Assembly: GCF_905171765.1 (NCBI RefSeq)
Contig: NC_053391.1
Location: 106,986,644 to 107,050,643, forward strand
DNA from: Bufo bufo
Lineage: Eukaryota > Chordata > Amphibia > Anura > Bufonidae
Length of the DNA stretch: 64,000 nt
Reading direction: 5' to 3'
The notes beneath the pieces were generated by a model. That model was not told the origin of the DNA. It worked only from the letters and a program-made list of their open reading frames with translations, and made no database searches. Below are positions 1 to 12,800 of the stretch, in pieces; within the stretch, counting starts at the first letter, position 1, and every line of letters begins with the position of its first letter. A program made the translations under genes and the position numbers.

Positions 1-1240
1 TGGTTCAGGCCCTCTGAGATACCACCTCTACATACAGGGGTTTGAATTAGGCATTTGAAATTCAGCCATTTTGTGCAAAGATATATTTACTTCAGGCCTA
101 CACTGGTTCAGACCGTGTGAGATACCCCCCTACATACAGGGGTTTGAATTAGGCATTTGAAATACAGCCATTTGAAATACAGCCATTTTGTGTAAAGATA
201 TATTTATTGAAGGCCTACACTGGTTCAGGCCCTGTGAGATACTACCTCTATATACAGGGGTTTAAATTAGGCATTTGAAATACAGCCATTTTGTGCAAAG
301 ATATATTTACTTGAGACCTACAGAGGTTCCGGCCCTCTGAGATACTACCTCTACATACAGGGGTTTGAATTAGGTATTTGAAATACAGCCATTTTGTGCA
401 AAGATATATTTACTTCAGGCCTACAGAGGTTCTGGCCCTCTGATATACCACCTCTGCATACAGGGGTTTGAATTAGGCATTTGAAATACAGCCATTTTGT
501 GCAAAGATATATTTACTTCAGGCCTACAGAGGTTCAGGCCCTCTGAGATACCACCTCTACATACAGGGGTTTGAATTAGGCATTTGAAATACAGCCATTT
601 TGTGCAAAGATATATTTACTACAGGCCTGCAGAGGTTCAGGCCCTCTGAGATACTACCTCTACAAACAGAGGTTGGAATTAGGCATTTGAAATACAGCCA
701 TTTGAAATACAGCCTTTTTGTGCAAAGATATATTTACTTCAGGCCTACAGAGGTTCAGGCCCTGTGAGATAGCATCTCTTCAAACAGGGGTTTCAATCAG
801 GCATTTGAAATACAGCCATTTTGTGCAAAGATATATTTACTTCAGGCCTACACAGATTCAGGCCCTCTGAGATACCACCTCTACATACAGGGGTTTGAAT
901 TAGGCATTTGAAATACAGCCATTTGAAATACAGCCATTTTGTGCAAAGATATATTTACTTCAGGCCTACAGAGGTTCAGGCCCTGTGAGATACCACCTCT
1001 ACAAACAGGGGTTTGAATTAGGCATTTGAAATACAGCCATTTGAAATACAGCCTTTTTGTGCAAAGATATATTTACTTCAGGCCTACAGAGGTTCAGGCC
1101 CTGTGAGATACTACCTCTACATACAGGGGTTTGAATTAGGCATTTGAAATACAGCCATTTTGGGCAAAAAAATCTTTTATTGAGGCCTAGTCTGGTTCAA
1201 GCCATGTGAGATACACCCTTTACATACTGTCGTTCTATTC
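1..1240 (+). repeat. Tandem repeat (103/119-bp units), 5' region of hAT1
   Basis: About eleven imperfect head-to-tail units run from the first base to roughly 1240. The basic unit is about 103 bp; several units are about 119 bp because the segment CATTTGAAATACAGC is itself doubled. The array ends 50 bp before the hAT1 transposase start. It occupies the same place (between left terminus and transposase start) as the arrays in hAT2 and hAT3, but its sequence is unrelated to theirs. It begins before the window, so total length is unknown. Confidence 0.9.
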
Positions 1241-1289
1241 TACTATTAATTAAACACCCATTTAGGGCAAGATCCTAAATTTAAAAAAT

Positions 1290-3376
1290 ATGAGGAGAGC
1301 GTCAAATAAGGGACGTGGCCCAGGTCGAGGACGTGGTCGATCTGTGCCAGCTACACGCACAAGTGAAACCCCTTCCTCAGGTGCGAACAAGTACAGGCGA
1401 TAGTAGATTGGGTTGCTGACAGTGGATCCAGTTCCTTCACATTGTCTCCCACCCAGTCTCCTGCTGAAAGACCACAGTTGGCACCTGCAGCCCATGTCCA
1501 TCAGTCTTTCAACTCACCCCCTTGCTAATCAGCCAAGCAGCCTAAGCCCCAAGTCATGCAGCAGTCTCTTCTGCTTTTTGATGACTCTGTTAGCAGGGTT
1601 TCCCAGGGACATCCACCTAGCCCTGCCCCAGAAGTGGAAGAGATTGAGTGCACCGATGCCCAACCACTTATCTTTCAAGATGAGTACATGGGAGGACCAT
1701 CGCAGCACGTCTCGGATGATGACGAAACACAGGTGCCAACTGCTGGGGCTTTCAAAAGTGTGCAGACCGACAAGGAAGGCAGGGGTGAAGACTGGATGGA
1801 GGATGATGTGGAGGACGATGAGGTCCTCGACCCCACATGGAATCAAGGTCATGCGAGTGACCTATGTAGTTCGGAGGAAGAGGCGGTGGTCGCACAGAGC
1901 CACCAGCACAGCAGAAGAGGGAGCAGGGTGCAAAAGCAAAGCGGCCGTCCTCTAGAGAGTATGCCTCCTGCTGCCCACCGCAGCAAGGGACCGAGCACAC
2001 CAAAGACAGCTCCAAGGAGTTCCCTGGCGTGGCAGTTCTTCAGACAATGTGCTGTCCTGTCAGCGCTGCAGCGTAACTTCGGCCTTCCCGCTCACCGCCT
2101 CATATGCGATGTGCCCACAAGGTGGAACTCCACCTTGCACATGCTGGCCAGACTGTGCGAGCAGCAGCAGGCGATAGTGGAGTTTCAGCTGCAGCACGCA
2201 TGGGTGAGTCGCTCGGCAGAACAGCACCACTTCACCACCAATGACTGGGCTTCCATGCGAGACCTGTGTTCCTTGTTGCGCTGTTTCGAGTACTCCACCA
2301 ACATGGCCAGTGCCGATAACGCCGTTCTCAGCGTTACTATCCCACTTCTATGCCTCCTTGAAAAAATGCTCTTGGCGATGATGGAAGAGGATGTGGCACA
2401 GGAGGAGGAGGAGGAAGAGGGATAATTTTGTAGGGTTTCCGGCCAGTCATTCCCAAGTGTCTCCGAGGGTGGGTTCCTGCATCCACAAACCCAAGGTACA
2501 CAATTGTCCAGCCAGGGCACAGTTCTGGAGGATGAGTAGGTGGAGGATGAGGAGGAGGAGATGGAGGAGGAGGAACCATCTTCACAGCAGGGTGGCACCC
2601 AGACCAGCTCATGGCCATCACTGGTGCATGGATGGGGGGATACAGAGGACACAGACAATACACCTCCCACAGAGGACAGCTTTTCGTTTGCTCTGGGCAG
2701 CCTGGCACACTTGAGCGATTACATGCTGCAGTGTCTCCGCAACGACCGCCGAGTTGCCCACATTCTAACTTGTGCTGATTACTGGGTGGCCACGCTGCTG
2801 GATCCCCGTTACAAGGACAACGTACCGTCCTTAATTCCCTCACTGGAGCGTGATCGTAAGATGCGCGAGTACAAGCGCACGTTGGTAGACGCGCTGCTGG
2901 TGGCATTCCCACCTGACAGCGGGGGCACAGTGGAAGCACAAGGCAAAGGCAGAGGACGAGGAAGAGGTCGCCAATGCAGCTGGGGCACCGCCAGCACCTC
3001 AGAAGGCAGGGTAAGCATGGCCGACATGTGGAAAAGCTTTGGCAGCACGCCACAACAACCAGCACCACCAGCTGATATGGAACGTCTTAGCAGGAGGCAG
3101 CATTTCACCAGCATGGTGGAGCAGTATGTGTGCACACGCCTACACATACTGAATGACGGGTCTGCCCCCTTCAACTTCTGGGTCTCCAAATTAGGCACAT
3201 GGCCTGAGCTTGCCCTTTACGCCTTGGAGGTGCTGGCCTGCCCTGCAGCCAGTGTATTATCTGATCGTGTGTTTAGCACGGCAGGGGGCATCATCACAGA
3301 CAAGCGCAGCCGCCTGTCCACAGCCAATGTGGACAAGCTCACGTTCATTAAAATGAACCAGGCATGGATCCCTCAG
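1290..3376 (+). pseudogene. hAT1 transposase, internally deleted
   Basis: Remnant of a BED-finger hAT transposase. The start at 1290 opens an Arg/Gly-rich N-terminus (MRRASNKGRGPGRGRGRS) like that of hAT2; the frame then shifts. An acidic region with the shared motif LDPTWN follows. The N-terminal edge of the BED finger (SLAWQFFRQCA) is fused directly near 2050 to a much later segment (LSALQRNFGLPAHRL), so the zinc finger, the dimer region and the first two catalytic Asp residues are missing compared with hAT2. Stops lie at 2423 and 2537. The C-terminal dimerisation region is well kept (LDPRYKDN, NFWVSKLGTWPELA, KLTFIKMNQAWIPQ), but the usual SERVFS reads SDRVFS, replacing the conserved acidic Glu by Asp. 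The frame ends at a TAG supplied by the terminus of the element inserted at 3377; the original C-terminus (QDFSIPCAE) resumes at 17045. It cannot encode an active enzyme. Confidence 0.85.
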
Positions 3377-4380
3377 TAGTGTTGAGCGCGAATATTCGAA
3401 TATCGAATTTTTTCCGCGAATATCGGCACTTCGCTGATTCGCGAATATTTCGAATATAGTGATATAAATTCGATATTTCCAATATTTTTTTTTTTTTTTT
3501 TTTATTTATATTTTTTTCTTTCCCACTTCCCTAAAGTTGTTCTTACCTGTCCTTTGGATTCCTGGCTTCCTGGCTGCTCCAGTCAGTGCCCGTTGCCGCT
3601 TCTGCCGACTTCCGTGCTCATGGAGCGTCCCTATCACCATGGGAACGTCTCCATATACTAGAATGTAATGTCGGATTTGAGAATTACGTTGAAATCGCAA
3701 TTCGATTATTTCAAGTTATAATAATCGAATTTCGATTTTAACTTAGCACTGCTATATTCCATATTCGTTAATTCTAGCCTAATATGGAATATAGCAGTGC
3801 TAAGTTAAAATCAAAATTCGATTATTATAACTTGAATTAATCGAATTGCGATTAGGGATGAGCGAACCCGAACTGTATAGTTCGGGTTCGTACCGAATTT
3901 TGGGGTGTCCGTGACACGGACCCGAACCCGAACATTTTCGTAAAAGTCCGGGTTCGGGTTCGGTGTTCGGCGCTTTCTTGGCGCTTTTTAAAAGGCTGCA
4001 AAGCAGCCAATCAACAAGCGTCATACTACTTGCCCCAAGAGGCCATCACAGCCTTGCCTACTATTGGCATGGCTGTGATTGGCCAGTTCAGCATGTGACC
4101 CAGCCTCTATATAAGCTTGGGTCACGTAGCGCTGCACGTCACTCTGCTGATTCAAGCATAGGGAGAGGTTGCTGCTGCGACGTTAGGGCGAGATTAGGCA
4201 GATTAACTCCTCCAAAAGACTTAATTCAGTGATCGATCTCCAGCTGTGGATCATTGAAGTGCTGATATCGAATTGCTCACTTTTTTTAGGCTGCCCAGAG
4301 CGTTTTTATATCACTTTTTTCTGGGGTGATCGGTGGCCATTTTGTGGCTTGTGGTGCGCCAGCACAAGCTACAACCAAGT

Positions 4381-4680
4381 GCATTTAACCATCAATAGTG
4401 TGGTTATTTTTTGCTATATCCTACATCAGGTGCAGGCTGAGCCTGTGTCACCCAAGTGCATTTAACCATCAACAGTGTGGTTATTTTTTGGCCATATACT
4501 ACATCAGGTGCAGGCTGAGCCTGTGTCACCCAAGTGCATTTAACCATCAACAGTGTGGTTATTTTTTGGCCATATACTACATCAGGTGCAGGCTGAGCCT
4601 GTGTCACCCAAGTGCATTTAACCATCAATAGTGTGGTTATTTTTTGGCCATATACTACATCAGGGGCAAGTTGAGCCTGT
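4381..4680 (+). repeat. 78-bp tandem repeat in hAT2
   Basis: About four copies with starts at 4381, 4458, 4536 and 4614, so the period is 78 bp with one 77-bp copy. Because 78 is a multiple of three, reading frames stay open through the array on both strands; these frames are not genes. Confidence 0.9.
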
Positions 4681-4686
4681 CACCCA

Positions 4687-7600
4687 GCGCGTAAAAAATA
4701 GGCCTGACATTTCTATTCCTCCAAATCAGTACAGTTTTAGCTGGTCAAATTATATTTAGTGACCGTAAAAGCACAGTTTTTGTTCTGGGTTCAAAAACTA
4801 TTCCCAAATTTGCCATTCTCAAAATTAGTAGTTTCTGCTATATCAGGCCTACTTTAAATCTATCCCAAAAAGGATATCTTAGATTGAAGGTGCTGATAGT
4901 GTCATTCTGAAAAACTTAACACACACGCTACCGTGCAGATACAAGTCTAATTCTGTGATTAAAGGTATATCTGTCACACAGCGCGTAAAAAATAGGCCTG
5001 ACATTTCTATTCCTCCAAATCAGTACAGTTTTAGCTGGTCAAGTTATATTTAGTGACCGTAAAAGCACAGTTTTTGTTCTGGGTTGAAAAACTATTCCCA
5101 CATTTGCCATTCTCAAAATTAGTAGTTTCTGCTATATCAGGCCTACTTTAAATCTATCCCAAAAAGGATATCTTAGATTGAAGGTGCTGATAGTGTCATT
5201 CTGAAAAACTTAACACACACGCTACAGTGCAGATACAAGTCTAATTCTGTGATTAAAGGTATATCTGTCACACAGCGCGTAAAAAATAGGCCTCACATTT
5301 ATATTCAACCAAATCTGTACTGTTTTAGCTGGTCAAATTATTTGTAGTGACCGTAAAAGCACAGTTTTTGTTCTGGGTTGAAAAACTATTCCCAAATTTG
5401 CCATTCTCAAAATTAGTAGTTTCTGCTATATCAGGCCCACTTTAAATCTATCCCAAAAAGGATATCTTAGATTGAAGGTGCTGATAGTGTCATTCTGAAA
5501 AACTTAACACACACGCTACAGTGCAGATACAAGTCTAATTCTGTGATTAAATGTATATCTGTCACACAGCGCGTAAAAAATAGGCCCCACATTTATATTC
5601 AACCAAATCTGTACTGTTTTAGCTGGTCAAATTATTTGTAGTGACCGTAAAAGCACAGTTTTTGTTCTGGGTTGAAAAACTATTCCCAAATTTGCCATTC
5701 TCAAAATTAGTAGTTTCTGCTATATCAGGCCTACTTTAAATCTAACCCAAAAAGGAGATCTTAGATTGAAGGTGCTGATAGTGTCATTCTGAAAAACTTA
5801 ACACACACGCTACAGTGCAGATACAAGTCTAATTCTGTGATTAAAGGTATATCTGTCACACAGCGCGTAAAAAATAGGCCTCACATTTATATTCAACCAA
5901 ATCTGTACTGTTTTAGCTGGTCAAATTATTTGTAGTGACCGTAAAAGCACAGTTTTTGTTCTGGGTTGAAAAACTATTCCCAAATTTGCCATTCTCAAAA
6001 TTAGTAGTTTCTGCTATATCAGGCCTACTTTAAATCTATCCCAAAAAGGATATCTTAGATTAAAGGTGCTGATAGTGTCATTCTGAAAAACTTAACACAC
6101 ACGCTACCGTGCAGATACAAGTCTAATTCTGTGATTAAAGGTATATCTGTCACACAGCGCGTAAAAAATAGGCCTCACATTTATATTCCTCCAAATCAGT
6201 ACAGTTTTAGCTGGTCTAGTTATATTTAGTGACCGTAAAAGCACAGTTTTTGTTCTGGGTTGAAAAACTATTCCCAAATTTGCCATTCTCAAAATTAGTA
6301 GTTTCTGCTATATCAGGCCTACTTTAAATCTATCCCAAAAAGGATATCTTAGATTGAAGGTGCTGATAGTGTCATTCTGAAAAACTTAACACACACGCTA
6401 CTATGCAGATACAAGTCTAATTCTGTGATTAAAGGTATATCTGTCACACAGCGCGTAAAAAATAGGCCTGACATTTCTATTCCTCCAAATCAGTACAGTT
6501 TTAGCTGGTCAAGTTATATTTAGTGACCGTAAAAGCACAGTTTTTGTTCTGGGTTTAAAAACTATTCCCAAATTTGCCATTCTCAAAATTAGTAGTTTCT
6601 GCTATATCAGGCCTACTTTAAATCTATCCCAAAAAGGATATCTTAGATTGAAGGTGCTGATAGTGTCATTCTGAAAAACTTAACACACACGCTACCGTGC
6701 AGATACAAGTCTAATTCTGTGATTAAAGGTATATCTGTCACACAGCGCGTAAAAAATAGGCCTCACATTTATATTCAACCAAATCTGTACTGTTTTAGCT
6801 GGTCAAATTATTTGTAGTGACCGTAAAAGCACAGTTTTTGTTCTGGGTTGAAAAACTATTCCCAAATTTGCCATTCTCAAAATTAGTCGTTTCTGCTATA
6901 TCAGGCCTACTTTAAATCTATCCCAAAAAGGATATCTTAGATTGAAGGTGCTGATAGTGTCATTCTGAAAAACTTAACACACACGCTACCGTGCAGATAC
7001 AAGTTTAATTCTGTGATTAAAGGTATATCTGTCACACAGCGCGTAAAAAATAGGCCTCACATTTATATTCCTCCAAATCAGTACAGTTTTAGCTGGTCTA
7101 GTTATATTTAGTGACCGTAAAAGCACAGTTTTTGTTCTGGGTTGAAAAACTATTCCCAAATTTGCCATTCTCAAAATTAGTAGTTTCTGCTATATCAGGC
7201 CTACTTTAAATCTATCCCAAAAAGGATATCTTAGATTGAAGGTGCTGATAGTGTCATTCTGAAAAACTTAACACACACGCTACAGTGCAGATACAAGTCT
7301 AATTCTGTGATTAAAGGTATATCTGTCACACAGCGCGTAAAAAATAGGCCTGACATTTCTATTCCTCCAAATCAGTACAGTTTTAGCTGGTCAAGTTATA
7401 TTTAGTGACCGTAAAAGCACAATTTTTGTTCTGGGTTGAAAAACTATTCCCAAATTTGCCATTCTCAAAATTAGTAGTTTCTGCTATATCAGGCCTACTT
7501 TAAATCTATCCCAAAAAGGATATCTTAGATTGAAGGTGCTGATAGTGTCATTCTGAAAAACTTAACACACACGCTACCGTGCAGATACAAGTCTAATTCT

Positions 7601-9730
7601 GTGATTAAAGGTATATCTGTCACACAGCGCATAAAAAATAGGCCTGACATTTCTATTCCTCCAAATCAGTACAGTTTTAGCTGGTCAAGTTATATTTAGT
7701 GACCGTAAAAGCACAGTTTTTGTTCTGGGTTGAAAAACTATTCCCAAATTTGCCATTCTCAAAATTAGTCGTTTCTGCTATATCAGGCCTACTTTAAATC
7801 TATCCCAAAAAGGAGATCTTAGATTGAAGGTGCTGATAGTGTCATTCTGAAAAACTTAACACACACGCTACCGTGCAGATACAAGTCTAATTCTGTGATT
7901 AAAGGTATATCTGTCACACAGCGCGTAAAAAATAGGCCTCACATTTATATTCAACCAAATCTGTACTGTTTTAGCTGGTCAAATTATTTGTAGTGACCGT
8001 AAAAGCACAGTTTTTGTTCTGGGTTGAAAAACTATTCCCAAATTTGCCATTCTCAAAATTAGTAGTTTCTGCTATATCAGGCCTACTTTAAATCTATCCC
8101 AAAAAGGATATCTTAGATTGAAGGTGCTGATAGTGTCATTCTGAAAAACTTAACACACACGCTACAGTGCAGATACAAGTCTAATTCTGTGATTAAAGGT
8201 ATATCTGTCACACAGCGCGTAAAAAATAGGCCTGACATTTCTATTCCTCCAAATCAGTACAGTTTTAGCTGGTCAAGTTATATTTAGTGACCGTAAAAGC
8301 ACAATTTTTGTTCTGGGTTGAAAAACTATTCCCAAATTTGCCATTCTCAAAATTAGTAGTTTCTGCTATATCAGGCCTACTTTAAATCTATCCCAAAAAG
8401 GATATCTTAGATTGAAGGTGCTGATAGTGTCATTCTGTAAAACTTAACACACACGCTACCGTGCAGATACAAGTCTAATTCTGTGATTAAAGGTATATCT
8501 GTCACACAGCGCGTAAAAAATAGGCCTGACATTTCTATTCCTCCAAATCAGTACAGTTTTAGCTGGTCAAGTTATATTTAGTGACCGTAAAAGCACAGTT
8601 TTTGTTCTGGGTTGAAAAACTATTCCCAAATTTGCCATTCTCAAAATTAGTAGTTTCTGCTATATCAGGCCTACTTTAAATCTATCCCAAAAAGGATATC
8701 TTAGATTGAAGGTGCTGATAGTGTCATTCTGAAAAACTTAACACACACGCTACCGTGCAGATACAAGTCTAATTCTGTGATTAAAGGTATATCTGTCACA
8801 CAGCGCGTAAAAAATAGGCCTCACATTTATATTCAACCAAATCTGTACTGTTTTAGCTGGTCAAATTATTTGTAGTGACCGTAAAAGCACAGTTTTTGTT
8901 CTGGGTTGAAAAACTATTCCCAAATTTGCCATTCTCAAAATTAGTAGTTTCTGCTATATCAGGCCTACTTTAAATCTATCCCAAAAAGGATATCTTAGAT
9001 TGAAGGTGCTGATAGTGTCATTCTGAAAAACTTAACACACACGCTACCGTGCAGATACAAGTCTAATTCTGTGATTAAAGGTATATCTGTCACACAGCGC
9101 GTAAAAAATAGGCCTGACATTTCTATTCCTCCAAATCAGTACAGTTTTAGCTGGTCAAGTTATATTTAGTGACCGTAAAAGCACAGTTTTTGTTCTGGGT
9201 TGAAAAACTATTCCCACATTTGCCATTCTCAAAATTAGTAGTTTCTGCTATATCAGGCCTACTTTAAATCTATCCCAAAAAGGATATCTTAGATTGAAGG
9301 TGCTGATAGTGTCATTCTGAAAAACGTAACACACACGCTACAGTGCAGATACAAGTCTAATTCTGTGATTAAAGGCATATCTGTCACACAGCGCGTAAAA
9401 AATAGGCCTCACATTTATATTCAACCAAATCTGTACTGTTTTAGCTGGTCAAATTATTTGTAGTGACCGTAAAAGCACAGTTTTTGTTCTGGGTTGAAAA
9501 ACTATTCCCAAATTTGCCATTCTCAAAATTAGTAGTTTCTGCTATATCAGGCCTACTTTAAATCTATCCCAAAAAGGATATCTTAGATTGAAGGTGCTGA
9601 TAGTGTCATTCTGAAAAATTTAACACACATGCTACAGTGCAGATACAAGTCTAATTCTGTGATTAAAGGTATATCTGTCACACAGCGCGTAAAAAATAGG
9701 CCTCACATTTATATTCAACCAAATCTGTCA
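4687..9730 (+). repeat. 294-bp satellite array inside hAT2
   Basis: Seventeen full units plus a short partial unit; unit starts (GCGCGTAAAAAATAGG) recur at 4687, 4981, 5275, 5569 and so on with an exact period of 294 bp and very little length variation. Three subtypes differ at linked sites: A (GACATTTCTATTCCTCC), B (CACATTTATATTCAACC) and a recombinant C (CACATTTATATTCCTCC). The order is A A B B B C A B C A A B A A B A B and then a partial B. The triplets A-A-B and B-C-A recur at 882 bp, giving a short higher-order structure. The array lies between the left terminus and the transposase start, so it moves with the transposon. Confidence 0.95.
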
Positions 9731-9871
9731 TTACTTGTGTGCCTGTATTAATGTAATACGGTACCTAAATAGATAGCCAGACAGTGTTAGGTGTCTGTAA
9801 AAAAAAGGCCTGAATTTTAATTCAATACATTGGCCCGAATAATATTTTTCTTATTGTGGTGAACGGTAACA

Positions 9872-12800
9872 ATGAGGAAAACAACTAGTAAGGGACGCGG
9901 ACGTGGACATGGTCGTGGTGGTGTTAGTGGACCCTCTGGTGCTGGGAGAGGACGTGGCCGTTCTGCCACAGCCACACGTCCTAGTGTACCAACTACCTCA
10001 GGTCCCAGTAGCCGCCAGAATTTACAGGGATATTTGGTGGGGCCCAATGCCGTTCTAAGGATGGTAAGGCCTGAGCAGGTACAGGCATTAGTCAATTGGG
10101 TGGCCGACAGTGCATCCAGCACGTTCACATTATCTCCCACCCAGTCTTCTGCAGAAAGCGCACAGATGGCGCATGAAAACCAAGCCCATCAGTCTGTCAC
10201 ATCACCCCCATGCATATCAGGGAAACTGTCTGAGCCTCAAGTTATGCAGCAGTCTCTTATGCTGTTTGAAGACTCTGCTGCCAGGGTTTCCCAAGGGCAT
10301 CCACCTAGCCCTTCCCCAGGGTGGAAGAGATAGAATGCACTAACGCACAACCACTTATGTTTCCTGATGTTGAGGACATGGGAATACCACCTCAGCACGT
10401 CTCTGATGATGACGAAACACAGGTGCCAACTGCTGCGTCTTTCTGCAGTGTGCAGACTGAACAGGAGGTCAGGGATCAAGACTGGGTGGAAGACGATGCA
10501 GGGGACGATGAGGTCCTAGACCCCACATGGAATGAAGGTCGTGCCACTGACTTTCACAGTTCGGAGGAAGAGGCAGTGGTGAGACCGAGCCAACAGCGTA
10601 GCAAAAGACAAAGAGGGAGCAGTGGGCAAAATCAGAACACACGCCGCCAAGAGACTCCGCCTGCTACTGACCGCCGCCATCTGGGACCGAGCACCCCAAA
10701 GGCAGCTTCAAGGAGTTCCCTGGCATGGCACTTCTTTAAACAATGTGCTGACGACAAGACCCGAGTGGTTTGCACGCTGTGCCATCAGAGCCTGAAGCGA
10801 GGCATTAACGTTCTGAACCTTAGCACAACCTGCATGACCAGGCACCTGCATGCAAAGCATGAACTGCAGTGGAGTAAACACCTTAAAAACAAAGAAGTCA
10901 CTCAGGCTCCCCCTGCTACCTCTTCTGCTGCTGCCGCCTCGGCCTCTTCTGCTGCTGTTGCCGCCTCGGTGTCACAACCAGACAGTTGAGAAGCTCTGAC
11001 AGGAGCTTTCCAGATCCTCCTCCTTGAGTTTCTTTGTTTTGGTTAAGTTCCTCATCTCGTTAGTATATCTCAGCTGTCATGCAGTTGGACTGATTGCTGC
11101 CCTTTAAGTTCCTCCCCAGAATGCAGTAGTGTGCGGCTTATACAACTTCCTGGAGTGTGTGTGCATGCTGTTCCTAGTTCTCAGTCCACAGTCCCCAGTC
11201 GTCTGCAAGATAAGTTCTGTTTATGTATTTATGATTTTCTGTTTTCTGGATCCAGGTGACCCTGACTCCCTCCGTGTCTGTGTAGGGAGCCGGTGGTCGT
11301 GTCCCCTCACTATTGTAGGGTCATCAGGTGTAAGATAGTCGAGGTACGTGGATATGCGCCCATCCACCTTTGGGGTGGTCGCATAGGCTGAGCAATAAGG
11401 GAGAGCGGCAGGTCTCTTGCAGGGGTCTCCCTTTTGTTCCTTAGTTGTGGATCCAGTGAGTCATTGTTCATATTGTATTGTCTTGTTTCCTGTACACCAT
11501 CCGTGACACTCGGCCTCTTCCTCCGCCTCTGGAGGAACGTTGGCACCTGCCGCCCAGCAAACATGGGATGTACCACCAACACCACCACCTGCGTCACCAA
11601 GCATCTCAACCATGTCACACGGCAGCGTTCAGCTCTCCATCTCACAAACATTTGAGAGAAAGCGTAAATTCCCACCTAGCCACCCTCGATCCCTGGCCCT
11701 GAATGCCAGCATTTCTAAACTACTGGCCTATGAAATGCTGTCATTTAGGCTGGAGGTCACAGACAGCTTCAAACAGCTCATGTCGCTTGCTGTCCCACAG
11801 TATGTTGTTCCCAGCCGGCACTACTTCTCCAAGAGAGCCGTGCCTTCCTTGCACAACCAAGTGTCCGATAAAATCAAGTGTGCACTGCGCAACGCCATCT
11901 GTGGCAAGGTCCACCTAACCACAGATACGTGGACCAGTAAGCACGGCCAGGGACGCTATATCTCCCTAACTGCACACTGGGTAAATGTAGTGGCGGCTGG
12001 GCCCCAGGCGGAGAGCTGTTTGGCGCACGTCCTTCCGCCGCCAAGGATCGCAGGGCAACATTCTTTGCCTCTTGTCTCCTCCTCCTCCTACTCAGCTTCC
12101 TCCTCCTCTTCTTCCACCTGCTCATCCAGTCAGCCACACACCTTCACCACCAACTTCAGCACAGCCCGGGGTAAACGTCAGCAGGCCGTTCTGAAACTCA
12201 TATGTTTGGGGGACAGGCCCCACACCGCACAGGAGTTGTCGCGGGGTATAGAACAACAGACCGACGAGTGGTTGCTGCCGGTGAGCCTCAAGCCCGGCCT
12301 GGTGGTGTGCGATAATGGGTGAAATCTCGTTGCAGCTCTGGGACTAGCCGGTTTGACGCACATCCCTTGCCTGGCGCATGTGCTGAATTTGGTGGTGCAG
12401 AAGTTCATTCGCAAATACCCCGACATGTCAGAGCTGCTGCATAAAGTGCGGGCCGTCTGTTCGCGCTTCCGGCGTTCACACCCTGCTGCTGCACGCCTGT
12501 CTGCGCTACAGCGTAACTTCGGCCTTCCCGCTCACCGCCTCATATGCAATGTGCCACCAGGTGGAACTCCACCTTGCACATGCTGGACAGACTGTGCGAG
12601 CAGCAGCAGGCCATAGTGGAGTTTCAGCTGCAGCACGCACGGGTCAGTCGCACTGCGGAACAGCACCACTTCACCACCAATGACTGGGCCTCCATGCGAG
12701 ACCTGTGTGCCCTGTTGCGCTGTTTCGAGTACTCCACCAACATGGCCAGTGGCGATGACGCCGTTATCAGCGTTACAATACCACTTCTATGTCTCCTTGA

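Noticed and set aside
2185..3198. Ser-, Pro- and Cys-rich minus-strand frames opposite the hAT1 transposase
   Set aside because: They are the antisense of the Glu-rich (GAG/GAA) transposase segment; the same occurs at 12624-13154.
4398..4631. Repetitive frames on both strands
   Set aside because: Produced by the 78-bp tandem repeat, which is a multiple of three.
6104..7174. Two nearly identical 62-codon minus-strand frames
   Set aside because: They lie in 294-bp satellite units 882 bp apart (three units) and only reflect the array's higher-order repeat.
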